From Clostridia bacterium (GTDB lineage Bacteria; Bacillota; Clostridia; TANB77; CAG-465), in assembly GCA_026415435.1 (NCBI GenBank), contig JAOAHC010000014.1, positions 1-64,000 of the forward strand: a DNA stretch of 64,000 nucleotides, given 5' to 3'. Below are positions 19,075 through 28,372 of the stretch, piece after piece (the first letter of the stretch is position 1; each line of letters begins with the position of its first letter). The notes beneath the pieces are model-generated. The model saw only the letters and a program-made list of their open reading frames with translations. It searched no databases and was not told where the DNA came from. The position numbers were made by a program, and so were the translations under genes.

Positions 19075-19665
19075 ATGGCTGTTTTATGGAGCGGCGAAGA
19101 ACTTACTTTACCTGGATATAAAAATGCTTTTATTACTTTTAAAAATTTTAAGACAGGGCAAACTGTAACGCAATCATTTTTAGTCTCACCATCAGGATTT
19201 AGCGAACAAAGATCGAATATATCTCAAATAAACAGAACTATAGCTGGTTGGTTTATTCAAAGGGGCGGAAGAAATTTAATAAATATAAATATTTCCGGAT
19301 ATGTTTTAGATGCAAAGGGCGTTGGTGAGAGATTAGATTTTATATCGAATTATATACGATATGCTGAAGATGTAAGAAATGATAATTTTGAATTAATAAA
19401 CGAATGGGAGCAAATTTTGTACATTGAAGGTATAGAATACAAAGGATATATTCAATCCATAAATTTTTCCAAAAATTCAATGCAACCATTGCTATATCAG
19501 TACAACATTAATTTTATAGCTTATAGCGATAAACAAGTTTTTTATGAAGAAACAGACGAATTTAAACTGACACATTTTTTATCTGATGATTCGGAATCAA
19601 AAGATACTATGTCATTAACACAATCAATGTATGATTTGTTGTCTGGTGGAAAGGTGGTGGTTTAA
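19075..19665 (+). CDS. Baseplate/distal tail-like protein
   Basis: A 196-residue beta-rich protein just before the hub gene. The pattern QSFLVSPSGFSEQRSN, GGRNLININISGYV, and a C-terminal YQYNINFIAYSDKQVF resembles small baseplate adaptors that link tube and hub. The last codons overlap the leader of the hub gene and include its AAGGTGGTGG site. Specific family not fixed. Confidence 0.5.
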   Translation: MAVLWSGEELTLPGYKNAFITFKNFKTGQTVTQSFLVSPSGFSEQRSNISQINRTIAGWFIQRGGRNLININISGYVLDAKGVGERLDFISNYIRYAEDVRNDNFELINEWEQILYIEGIEYKGYIQSINFSKNSMQPLLYQYNINFIAYSDKQVFYEETDEFKLTHFLSDDSESKDTMSLTQSMYDLLSGGKVVV

Positions 19666-19666
19666 A

Positions 19667-22600
19667 ATGAGCGATAAAAACACTACAAAAGACACTATTA
19701 TAGAAGGCAACTATAACTACTTGATATATTTCGATCACGTTAGAGTTGATCAATATGTAAAAGATTTTTCTGTTAATTTAAATACTGATGGATCAATGGG
19801 AACAGCAACAATAAATATGATTTATGTTCCTGACTTAGATAAAATTATTCATAGAGAAAATTTATCATTAATAAACACAGTTTCAGAATCATCAACCGTT
19901 ACAACAACAACCAAAACTCAGGGCAAAGATTATGGTATTAATTCATGGCCATCTGTTTTAAAAAGAGGAAGCACAGGTAATAGCGTAAAACAATTACAGC
20001 AATGGTTGCTTGATTTAGGATATTCTGAAGTTACTTGGGTTGACGGATTATTTAGCTCAAGAACAGAGAGTGCTGTTAGAAGATTCCAAAAAGATAATGG
20101 ATGCAAAGTTGATGGCGTAGTTGGACCACAAACAAAAGCTGTATTTAAAAAGAAAATAAAAACCACAGAAACAAAAACAACAAAAACAACGCAAGGCGTA
20201 TCTACAGTAATAGAAGATGGCGTTGAAAATATGACAAACGTAAGAATATTTATTAAAAATATGTTTAGTGGGAAATATATCCAAGTATTTGAGGGAAATT
20301 TAAGATCTAAGGCAATAATGATATCTGGCGGAGAATATTCATTAACTTTTCAAGCGATAGATTATATGAATTGGTTAAATAGAACAATATGCCCATTAGC
20401 TGTTCCATTAGATAACACATTAACTCCTGGAGACAGATTAAGATGGAAAGCTCAAGGAATAGATATTAATAAAGTAAAAACAGTAACAACAATAAAAGAT
20501 ATAAATTTCAAAGGTAAAAATATATCTCAAATGTGGAAACAGATAACCGATCAAACAATAGCATCAAACTCTCTATATACGGAAAAAGATAGTGTAGCTT
20601 CTTGGGATGATGTTCTTAATAGGGTTGCTATAATGGGAGATATTGATGAAAAGTTAAGAAATGCTCAAGTAATAGATTTTATAGTTTCAAGCTCAGTAAC
20701 ATCTGTTAATAGTATCTACGTATTAATGAACGATGTTTTAAAATCATTGATGTTTGAGTTTTACCAAGACAGAGATGGTGTTATTAGAATAAAACCTCCG
20801 TTTTGGAACGAACATGTTTTAACTAACCATGTAATAGATGCAAGCATGATAATTAATTTTACAGAGTCTGTTAACTGGAATAATTTATATACAAGAATTT
20901 TAGCAACAGGCGGATTGGATGACTGGGAAGAACCAAAAAATGATCAGACAGGTATTGAAGTATCAATAATAACACCTGTTGTTGCTTATACATCTAGTGG
21001 TGTTGATGGAAATTCAGGACCTGTTGTTATTACTTCAGCTGTTGGTGGTTCGACATATTCGCCATCTGGGAATGCTACAGGTAATGATATAGTGAATTAT
21101 GCGAGGTCATTTATAGGAATACCTTATAAGTGGGGTGGAAAATACCCATCAACAGGTTTTGATTGCTCTGGATTAACATGGTATGTTTATCAAAAGTTTG
21201 GAATAGCTTTGCCTCACGGTTCATACAATCAAGTCAATGTTGGAAAAAGTGTTACTATAAATGAGTTACAACCAGGGGATTTATTGTTTTATGGTCCAAG
21301 ATCTAATATTCATCATGTAGCTATATACTCAGGTAACGGAAAAATGATTGAGGCTTATGCAACTGGATATCCTGTAAGAGAAACAACTATGAGAACACCG
21401 AGTTATTGTAGAAGAATTATTGGCGATTCTAAATATAGCGAAAACTCAAATTATTTATCTCATTCAGCTGGAGCTACAGGAAGACCATCTAGCGTTGGAC
21501 CAGATCAGTTATTAAAATTAACATCAATTGAGAAAAAATATGGTCCAATGTTATATGATGTTACTCAACCACTTATTAAGTTTTCAACTTCAAAAGCTGT
21601 TAATAATTCAGATAGTGCTTATGATGCATTAACAAAATATGCTAAATTCATGTTAAATTATTTGAACTCAGCTGTTTCAATAGCTAGTGTAACAACAATA
21701 TGTATGCCATGGATAAGACCAGGTTTTAATGTTTGGATTGATCCAGTAAGAATAGATAAAATATATTATGTAACATCTATAACACATCAAGGTAGCCCAA
21801 ATGGATGTTTTACAACACTTTCTTTGATTATGGGGAGAGACAGCGAAAATTTTTTATATAATCCTAATACACCAGGAGCATTAAAACCAGGTACTTCTGA
21901 TGATATATTTGTAAATAAGCTATTAGTGAAGCCAGAAAATTTTGGCACAATATGTGATTATGCTTCTATAAAAAAATCATGTAATGAGTTTCATAGATCA
22001 ACAGATTCAACAAATATAGATTATAGTAAAACTATGAGTAACGAGTTTTTAAAAAGGTTGTATGCTAGGGATTCAGGAGTAGCGAAGCCATTTTCTCCAC
22101 CCACATCAGAAGTAAAAATTCCACCAACAAAAGTGCCACAAAAAGCAAAAATAAATTTTTCTTCATGGCCTAGTCTTATACAAAGTGGTAGTAATGGAAA
22201 TTATGTAAAAGAGTTGCAAAAAGTACTTATGGATTTAGGATACACTGAAGTTACTTGGGTTGACGGTTATTTTGGTCCAAAAACAAAAGCGGCGGTTATT
22301 AGATTTCAAAATAAAAATGGTTTAAGTGCGGATGGTGTAGTTGGTCCAAAAACAAAAGTAGCATTAGACAAAGCATATAATGGAGGTTCTTCTAAAAATA
22401 ATTCGGAAAGCTCCAGTAATTTACAATCATCGGTTACTTCTTCATGGAGACAAACAATGAAACAAGGTCATTCAGGATCTGATGTTTCCAGTTTGCAATC
22501 AGTGCTTAAGAAACTTGAATATACAGAAGTTGGTGCAATAGATGGTATTTTTGGATCAAAAACAAATGCAGCTGTTAGAAAGTTTCAAAAGGACAATAAC

Positions 22601-22903
22601 TGCAATGTTGATGGTGTAGTTGGTCCACAAACAAGGGCTGCTATAGAAAGAGCTCTTTCTAAAAAAACAAATACTGTAGGTTTAAACACAAATACAAGTA
22701 CATCATCTGAAACTCAATACAACGCAGGAAATTCAACAACTGTTAGTGGCGAATTAAGCAAAAAAGAAATTAATAAATACTTGTACAAAAAATATTTATC
22801 TGCACCACCAGTAATTAAAACCAGAAGTGAAAGACTTCAAAAAATTATTGAGAATGCGAATAATATAATGATACAATTATATGCCATAGAAGAATTATTA
22901 TAA
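19667..22903 (+). CDS. Baseplate hub with NlpC/P60 endopeptidase and three PG-binding domains
   Basis: A 1078-residue multi-domain tail lysin. AAGGTGGTGG before 19667 argues against the earlier in-frame start at 19631. Domains: hub-like N terminus interrupted by a peptidoglycan-binding domain (about 93-161), hub-like middle, NlpC/P60 peptidase (about 468-588; Cys500 in GFDCSGL, His550 in HHVAIYSG, the third polar position apparently Glu), hub tail, then two more peptidoglycan-binding domains (about 831-901 and 924-998). It should cut wall cross-links at the tail tip. The three binding domains share VTWVDG/DGVVGP(Q/K)T elements and look like internal duplications. Confidence 0.85.
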   Translation: MSDKNTTKDTIIEGNYNYLIYFDHVRVDQYVKDFSVNLNTDGSMGTATINMIYVPDLDKIIHRENLSLINTVSESSTVTTTTKTQGKDYGINSWPSVLKRGSTGNSVKQLQQWLLDLGYSEVTWVDGLFSSRTESAVRRFQKDNGCKVDGVVGPQTKAVFKKKIKTTETKTTKTTQGVSTVIEDGVENMTNVRIFIKNMFSGKYIQVFEGNLRSKAIMISGGEYSLTFQAIDYMNWLNRTICPLAVPLDNTLTPGDRLRWKAQGIDINKVKTVTTIKDINFKGKNISQMWKQITDQTIASNSLYTEKDSVASWDDVLNRVAIMGDIDEKLRNAQVIDFIVSSSVTSVNSIYVLMNDVLKSLMFEFYQDRDGVIRIKPPFWNEHVLTNHVIDASMIINFTESVNWNNLYTRILATGGLDDWEEPKNDQTGIEVSIITPVVAYTSSGVDGNSGPVVITSAVGGSTYSPSGNATGNDIVNYARSFIGIPYKWGGKYPSTGFDCSGLTWYVYQKFGIALPHGSYNQVNVGKSVTINELQPGDLLFYGPRSNIHHVAIYSGNGKMIEAYATGYPVRETTMRTPSYCRRIIGDSKYSENSNYLSHSAGATGRPSSVGPDQLLKLTSIEKKYGPMLYDVTQPLIKFSTSKAVNNSDSAYDALTKYAKFMLNYLNSAVSIASVTTICMPWIRPGFNVWIDPVRIDKIYYVTSITHQGSPNGCFTTLSLIMGRDSENFLYNPNTPGALKPGTSDDIFVNKLLVKPENFGTICDYASIKKSCNEFHRSTDSTNIDYSKTMSNEFLKRLYARDSGVAKPFSPPTSEVKIPPTKVPQKAKINFSSWPSLIQSGSNGNYVKELQKVLMDLGYTEVTWVDGYFGPKTKAAVIRFQNKNGLSADGVVGPKTKVALDKAYNGGSSKNNSESSSNLQSSVTSSWRQTMKQGHSGSDVSSLQSVLKKLEYTEVGAIDGIFGSKTNAAVRKFQKDNNCNVDGVVGPQTRAAIERALSKKTNTVGLNTNTSTSSETQYNAGNSTTVSGELSKKEINKYLYKKYLSAPPVIKTRSERLQKIIENANNIMIQLYAIEELL

Positions 22904-23005
22904 TGTTAAAAAATATAAATAATCAAGATTTAATAAAACGTAGAAAACAAGTATAATCCAAAATATAAAACAAATAAAACTCAAATAGAGGGAGGATCCA
23001 TAATT

Positions 23006-24064
23006 ATGTCTATACAAAATGCATACAGAACAATTCAAAAAGGTATTGAATTTTACTCCGGGTTTGATAATGTACAGGTTCTAATTAATTTATGTATATT
23101 AAAAAAAGTATATCCGCACAATCTCACAGCAGATGTGTTTATACCAAAAACATCTATGAGATTATTTAATGTCCCTATATTGTTTCCTTATTTAGGTTTG
23201 GATTCTGGCATTATTATAATGCCAAAAGAAAATTCTCCAGCTATAATAATAAAAACTTCTGATTCAAAACATTTTATAATTTCATCTGTAAACAATTTTT
23301 TTTCTGAAGATAATCCATTTAAAATTTTAGATGGTGAAAATATAATATTTTCACCATCTAAAATATTATTTAAACAAGATAGTGTTGGAAATCAAATTTT
23401 TATGTCTGGTGGAGGAAGCACAAATATATTAACAAAAAATAATGAAATTATAGATTACTCATTTTCAAAGATCTCAAAAACAACAGCTTCAAAAACTATT
23501 GTTGGGACAACAAATATATCTAATAATACCAGCAAAGAAGTAGTGGCTTTGGAATATAGTCAAGTTTACAACAAAATAAAAAAAATAAAAACATACTCCA
23601 AAGATGATATTCTTGTTGTAGATGATAAAGAAAATATATCTGTTAATGATAACATAAAACAAGAGATTATATCATCATCAAATAAAATTATAGAAAACAT
23701 AAGGGAATTTTTTGACGATATAAATAGTTTTAAAAATAAAATAATGAAAAATCCTTATATGTCAAAAGAAGATATTGAAAAAAATGTTTTAGATATAAAA
23801 ACAAAGTTGTATAATAAATATAGTACAGAAAAAAAAGCATGTATTACAATAGAAAAGGGTGCAGCTATAAAAAAGAATATAGACAACTTATATGAGCTTA
23901 GTAAATTAACATTGAATGATATCGAAACTTCACAAGAAGGGAATATGATAGTATTCAGACTAAAAGTTTCAGATAATGATGGAAATGTTGTTGCTGCACT
24001 TACTTTTGATGAGTGTGGTAATGTAAAATTAAAATGCAAAGATTTTAAAATAGAGCAAATTTAA
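23006..24064 (+). CDS. Putative baseplate spike / OB-fold protein
   Basis: A 352-residue protein after GAGGGAGG. Residues about 30-95 (NLTADVFIP...NVPILFPYLG...SPAIIIKTSD) follow the OB-fold pattern of gp5/gpV-type spike proteins. The middle is helical, and the C terminus has short beta repeats (VVAALTFDECGNVKLKCKDFK) like a spike tail. It sits between the hub and wedge genes. The assignment is by pattern and context. Confidence 0.5.
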   Translation: MSIQNAYRTIQKGIEFYSGFDNVQVLINLCILKKVYPHNLTADVFIPKTSMRLFNVPILFPYLGLDSGIIIMPKENSPAIIIKTSDSKHFIISSVNNFFSEDNPFKILDGENIIFSPSKILFKQDSVGNQIFMSGGGSTNILTKNNEIIDYSFSKISKTTASKTIVGTTNISNNTSKEVVALEYSQVYNKIKKIKTYSKDDILVVDDKENISVNDNIKQEIISSSNKIIENIREFFDDINSFKNKIMKNPYMSKEDIEKNVLDIKTKLYNKYSTEKKACITIEKGAAIKKNIDNLYELSKLTLNDIETSQEGNMIVFRLKVSDNDGNVVAALTFDECGNVKLKCKDFKIEQI

Positions 24065-24078
24065 TGGAGGGGTAGTTT

Positions 24079-24975
24079 ATGTATTATAGTATTTTTGCTC
24101 AAGAATATCTTGAAAAACTTGCATCTGCTAAAAAAGACGATTTTGTACATCTTGATCCAAAAGCACAACAAGAAAGAGAATTAATAAGGCGAATCCAAGA
24201 AAACAATGATTTTATGGCTATGAACCAGCTGATTATGGAATACAGGGGCGTAATAAATAATTGTGTAAGAGGATCAGGGCTAACATCTGTAATGGACTAT
24301 GATACGGCATTTGCAGAAGGTGTCAAAGCATTTAAAGAAATTGTAAAAAATAATTTTGATTTAAATAACAAAGAGGCAAGACCGGCAACATATATAACAA
24401 GTGCATTAACAAGACAGCTACAAAAAGTTAGTAACAATGTTAGTGATTTTGGTGCTAGAAAATCAGAAGACCTTCAAATGAAATCAAAATCAAAAGCTAT
24501 TGCAGAATCATTTTTACAAAGACAACTTGGAAGAAAGCCAACAATTGATGAAACTTTTAATTTTATTCAAAAAAAAATGAAGACAGGCAAGGGAATAACA
24601 AGAGAAAATCTAGAAAGACTAAATTTATATGATATTAAAGAATTGAGCGGAAGTCAAATTGTTGGTGCTGGCAACGCACCAGATGGTGCAGAAACACTAA
24701 CATTTGATGATATCACAAACGTTAAGAAAAAGACACCAGCCGAAATTATGGAAGAACAAATGCAACAACAAATGATAGAAAATCATTTGAAAAAGTTTAC
24801 ATTAGATAAAAGAGAAAAAAGACTTATTATGAATATGTATGGAATTGGTCAGTTTAAAAATAACAAAGCAAAGTCAATTAATGAAGCAGCTATCAATGCT
24901 GGCATGACAAACTATGAAGCAAGAAAAGTTTTGGATAGATTTGTAAAAAGTTTAGAACAACATGGGATAATATAG
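24079..24975 (+). CDS. Sigma-70-family-like transcription factor
   Basis: A 298-residue protein. Residues 40-120 resemble sigma region 2 (MNQLIMEYRGVINN; MDYDTAFAEGVKAF; ARPATYITSALTRQL). Residues about 140-200 resemble region 3 (QRQLGRKPTIDETFNFI). Residues about 230-298 resemble region 4 with a helix-turn-helix (SINEAAINAGMTNYEARKVL). It would direct RNA polymerase to phage promoters, probably late ones. Oddly it lies inside the baseplate cluster and starts with AQEYLEKLASAKK, an EKLA motif shared with head proteins. It may be a virion-packaged factor; untested. GGAGGGG sets the start. Confidence 0.65.
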   Translation: MYYSIFAQEYLEKLASAKKDDFVHLDPKAQQERELIRRIQENNDFMAMNQLIMEYRGVINNCVRGSGLTSVMDYDTAFAEGVKAFKEIVKNNFDLNNKEARPATYITSALTRQLQKVSNNVSDFGARKSEDLQMKSKSKAIAESFLQRQLGRKPTIDETFNFIQKKMKTGKGITRENLERLNLYDIKELSGSQIVGAGNAPDGAETLTFDDITNVKKKTPAEIMEEQMQQQMIENHLKKFTLDKREKRLIMNMYGIGQFKNNKAKSINEAAINAGMTNYEARKVLDRFVKSLEQHGII

Positions 24976-24993
24976 GAGGTGATGAACGCTTTT

Positions 24994-25767
24994 ATGGAAA
25001 AGTTAAAAATATCAGTATCTGATTTTTACGCAAAAGATGCCAGAATAAAAACAGCAATATCTCTGTTAAGTTGCCTGTCTTACAACAATATAAAGTCGTT
25101 GCTAAACAGTAGTTATGAGTTTCAATCTGTTTTATTATCAAAAATATCCGAAATAAATTCAGAAATATATCAATTAACAAACATGTTTTTAGAAAGTATA
25201 TGTGATAATTATATATGTATACTTGCAAACGAAATAGAAAAAAACAGTAGAGTTACATTACCTGTTGAAAAAATAAACAATATAAAAGATATAATAAACA
25301 ATGTAAATTCAGCAGCGGAACAATATATGAAAAATTTAGAGTTGACATATGAGTTAAAAGAAGGTGAATTAACTTTATCTGAAACACAGAGCAAGCTAGA
25401 ACTTGAATTATTACAATCAGAAAATTATTCAAAAGAAATATTTAATTTTATTCAAAGCAAAAATTTACTAAATTCTATTCTGTCAACTCTTAAGTATGAT
25501 TCTGATGAGATGCAACAACTTGTTAAAATAGAATCAACAACATCAGCTACGTTTGTTTCAAAATCAAGAGATATTATTTATAAATATGAAAATATATTAA
25601 ACTCTACACTATCAATATTTAATCAAGCTGAATACTTAACAGATTCTTGTAAAATAGCGTTATATATATGGATAAATATTTGCAATTCTAGTAAAGAAAA
25701 TCTTAAGAAATTTTTAGATAAAAAATATAGTGAAATAAGGGATAGTGTGATGAGTTTTATTGAATAA
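24994..25767 (+). CDS. Helical protein in baseplate cluster, function unknown
   Basis: A 257-residue, almost wholly helical protein. AGGAGGTGATG supports ATG 24994 over the GTG/ATG at 24979/24982, which overlap the site itself. No signal peptide, no cysteines in metal-like spacing, no recognised motif. It lies between the sigma-like factor and the gp25-like gene, so it may be a baseplate component or partner of the sigma-like factor. Confidence 0.35.
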   Translation: MEKLKISVSDFYAKDARIKTAISLLSCLSYNNIKSLLNSSYEFQSVLLSKISEINSEIYQLTNMFLESICDNYICILANEIEKNSRVTLPVEKINNIKDIINNVNSAAEQYMKNLELTYELKEGELTLSETQSKLELELLQSENYSKEIFNFIQSKNLLNSILSTLKYDSDEMQQLVKIESTTSATFVSKSRDIIYKYENILNSTLSIFNQAEYLTDSCKIALYIWINICNSSKENLKKFLDKKYSEIRDSVMSFIE

Positions 25768-25784
25768 GCGAGGTGTATATTAGT

Positions 25785-26531
25785 ATGTCTTTAGCTCCAC
25801 AAATAATTTTTGGGTGCGATCATTATATACAGAATAATGAACAAATTTATGGTGATATAAAAATAATCAGAAACAATACTAGTTTAATAGATAAAGTTCC
25901 AGATAATATAAATTTAGTAAGGATAGATAAAATTTACAAAATAAATACTGATAATGAAGAAAAGGTTTATTATAATAATTATCATTATAGACACATTACG
26001 CCAAACAATGCAATAGAATGGGTTTTAACATCTGATATGCCATCTCCTGGCGAAGAATACTATATGCAATGCCTCTATGTAAAAATATCAGTTGAAAAAT
26101 ATGAGGATTATAAATGTCCAAAATGCGGTGGTAATGGTTGGTATGTTAATTTTTTAGATACCTCAAATAAATCAATAAAAAAACTTGACGGAGCAATAAA
26201 ACTTCTTCAAGAATTTATAAAAGTTTTGTATACAGACAAAAACCCAAAAACTGGTTATGGTAGCAATATAAACAATGTTATTACTCAGTCTGTTTACGAT
26301 CCATCTAAGGTATATAGTGATATAATATCATCTATACTTGATTGTGAAGAGCAAATTAAAAATATCCAAAAAAAAGCTATTATGGACGGAATTGAAATAG
26401 ACGATCAAGAAAAAATGTTAAAAGTTGTTGTAAATAAAATACAATATGTGCGAGACGAAAATTGTTTTTATGTTTCTGTATCTATTTATAATGTTTTGGG
26501 TAAAGCAGTAAAGTTCAATTTCAAAATATAA
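25785..26531 (+). CDS. gp25-like baseplate wedge protein with zinc knuckle
   Basis: A 248-residue protein. GCGAGGTG at 25768-25775 fits ATG 25785. Cys111 and Cys114 in CPKCGGNGWY form half of a zinc knuckle. The C-terminal half ('AIKLLQEFIKVLYTD', 'GYGSNI', later 'VYSDIISSIL' and 'FYVSVSIYNVLGKAV') follows the gp25/W-like sheath-initiator pattern. Followed by a J-like wedge gene, the order typical of myovirus baseplates (25, 6, 7). Confidence 0.6.
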   Translation: MSLAPQIIFGCDHYIQNNEQIYGDIKIIRNNTSLIDKVPDNINLVRIDKIYKINTDNEEKVYYNNYHYRHITPNNAIEWVLTSDMPSPGEEYYMQCLYVKISVEKYEDYKCPKCGGNGWYVNFLDTSNKSIKKLDGAIKLLQEFIKVLYTDKNPKTGYGSNINNVITQSVYDPSKVYSDIISSILDCEEQIKNIQKKAIMDGIEIDDQEKMLKVVVNKIQYVRDENCFYVSVSIYNVLGKAVKFNFKI

Positions 26532-26543
26532 GGAGTGATTTGA

Positions 26544-28352
26544 GTGTTAATAGATATTACAAATATAGATACGTTAATAAGAGGATATATAACATCAACT
26601 CTTCAAAAAAAATATCCAATGATAGACACATCAGAAAACTCACCGTATGATGATCTATTTATTAAACCAATGATAGAATTATTAAAACCATTAATAGAAA
26701 AACTCAACAGAATGGAAATCAAGTCAAATCTTAATAATGCTGAATATATGACAGTTGAAGAATTGGATGAGATAGGTACAGGAAATTATTTGTTGCCAAG
26801 ACATGAAGGTACACCAGCAACAACAACACTGACATTAACATTTACCAATATAAATTTAAATGATGAATTATTTTCCTTAAAAGTTCCTGCTGGAACACTG
26901 TTCACAACATCATCAGGATTACAATATCAGAATAAAATGGATATAAATATAACTGTTGATGATTTAAAGAAAAACTATAACAAATCAAAAATGATATATG
27001 AAATAGATATACCTGTTGAGTCTGTTGGGATTGGCTCAAAATACAATGTTGGTGCTAATGAAATAAATACATGTTTAACACCATTTACAACAGCATTAGT
27101 AGGCGTAACAAACAAAGCACCGTTGACAGATGGAAAAGACCAAGAAGACAACATAAGTTATGCTAACAGAATACGAGAATATTATATATCAAGACAACTT
27201 GGAACAAAGCCAGGATATATAAATTTTATAAAAGAATCATTCCCAGAAGTAAAAGATGTTTTTGTTGTTGGTTATGGAGATAAATATATGGAAAGGGATC
27301 TGTTAAAGATATGGGATGATGAAACTCAGACAGTTCAGTTGAAACATGTTGGCGGAAAAGTAGATATATATATAAGAGGAAGTAATTTTTCTCAAATGAC
27401 AGCAACCTTAAAATCAAATTCAAATCTAATTATATTGCCAATAAATTATGATGATTTATATGAACACAATAATATAAAATCAAATTTTACTGTATATAAC
27501 TTAACAGATGAGTCAAAAACACCTGAGATACTTATTGTTGAAAAAGTTGGTGATGATGAATATGATGGCAAATATAGTGGAAAAGTAAAGATTATACTAG
27601 ATAACGACAACAATAAATCTTTTAATAAAAATATTGTTAATGATATTAAGATAGTATATACCTACGTAAAAGATGGTGCAAAAATCACAGATGAACAAAG
27701 AATAAACATTGGTTTAACAAAAGTTCAGCTTGCTACACCGATAAAAGGAATAAATAGAATTGATATTGCTGATAACACCATTAAGAATATAGATGATAAA
27801 TATGATTTAATACAAACAGGTATAATAGGAACTACAGACGAACATTCTGAAATAGTCATGAAAAATATAGATGATGTTCCTAACGGATCAGAAATTGAAA
27901 TTCAATATACTGTAAATGAAACACTAAGATTACTTGGTAAAACTTTTAATCAAGACGAATTTAGAATAATAACAACTGATATATTATGCAGGGAAGCTAT
28001 GCCAGTACCTGTAAATATCCAATTTAGAGTTAAACTCACAAACAACAGATATTTTGATGATGAGATAAAGAGCAAGCTTCAAGCATCAATCAACAGTTTC
28101 TTTAATACTTACTCTTTAGGATCTGAAATTCGAGAATCAGATATTGTTAGCTGGATTTATAATGATGTAGTAATAAAAGATTATATACAATATATAGCAC
28201 TCCCATTTGATGTTTTTTATATACCTTCAGACATTAATGAAGAAATTCCAGACGACCCTAACATAATACATTCAAAAGATGGTGTTCTTCCTATTAAAAA
28301 CATAGAATATCCTACGCTAAACATAAAAAAATTTAAAGTCACAGCAATATAA
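26544..28352 (+). CDS. Baseplate J-like wedge protein (gp6-like)
   Basis: A 602-residue protein that probably forms the baseplate wedge ring. Start is GTG after AAGGAGTGAT. Features of the J family are visible: an early 'LDEIGTGNYLLPRHEGTPATTTL' region, an 'AGTLFTTSSGLQYQ' beta element, 'GIGSKYNVGANEIN', then 'DNISYANRIREYYI..LGTKPGYINFIKESFPEVKDVFVVG'. Larger than P2 gpJ, closer to T4-gp6-type proteins. Confidence 0.8.
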   Translation: MLIDITNIDTLIRGYITSTLQKKYPMIDTSENSPYDDLFIKPMIELLKPLIEKLNRMEIKSNLNNAEYMTVEELDEIGTGNYLLPRHEGTPATTTLTLTFTNINLNDELFSLKVPAGTLFTTSSGLQYQNKMDINITVDDLKKNYNKSKMIYEIDIPVESVGIGSKYNVGANEINTCLTPFTTALVGVTNKAPLTDGKDQEDNISYANRIREYYISRQLGTKPGYINFIKESFPEVKDVFVVGYGDKYMERDLLKIWDDETQTVQLKHVGGKVDIYIRGSNFSQMTATLKSNSNLIILPINYDDLYEHNNIKSNFTVYNLTDESKTPEILIVEKVGDDEYDGKYSGKVKIILDNDNNKSFNKNIVNDIKIVYTYVKDGAKITDEQRINIGLTKVQLATPIKGINRIDIADNTIKNIDDKYDLIQTGIIGTTDEHSEIVMKNIDDVPNGSEIEIQYTVNETLRLLGKTFNQDEFRIITTDILCREAMPVPVNIQFRVKLTNNRYFDDEIKSKLQASINSFFNTYSLGSEIRESDIVSWIYNDVVIKDYIQYIALPFDVFYIPSDINEEIPDDPNIIHSKDGVLPIKNIEYPTLNIKKFKVTAI

Positions 28353-28372
28353 AGCACAAGGTGGTGATTTAA

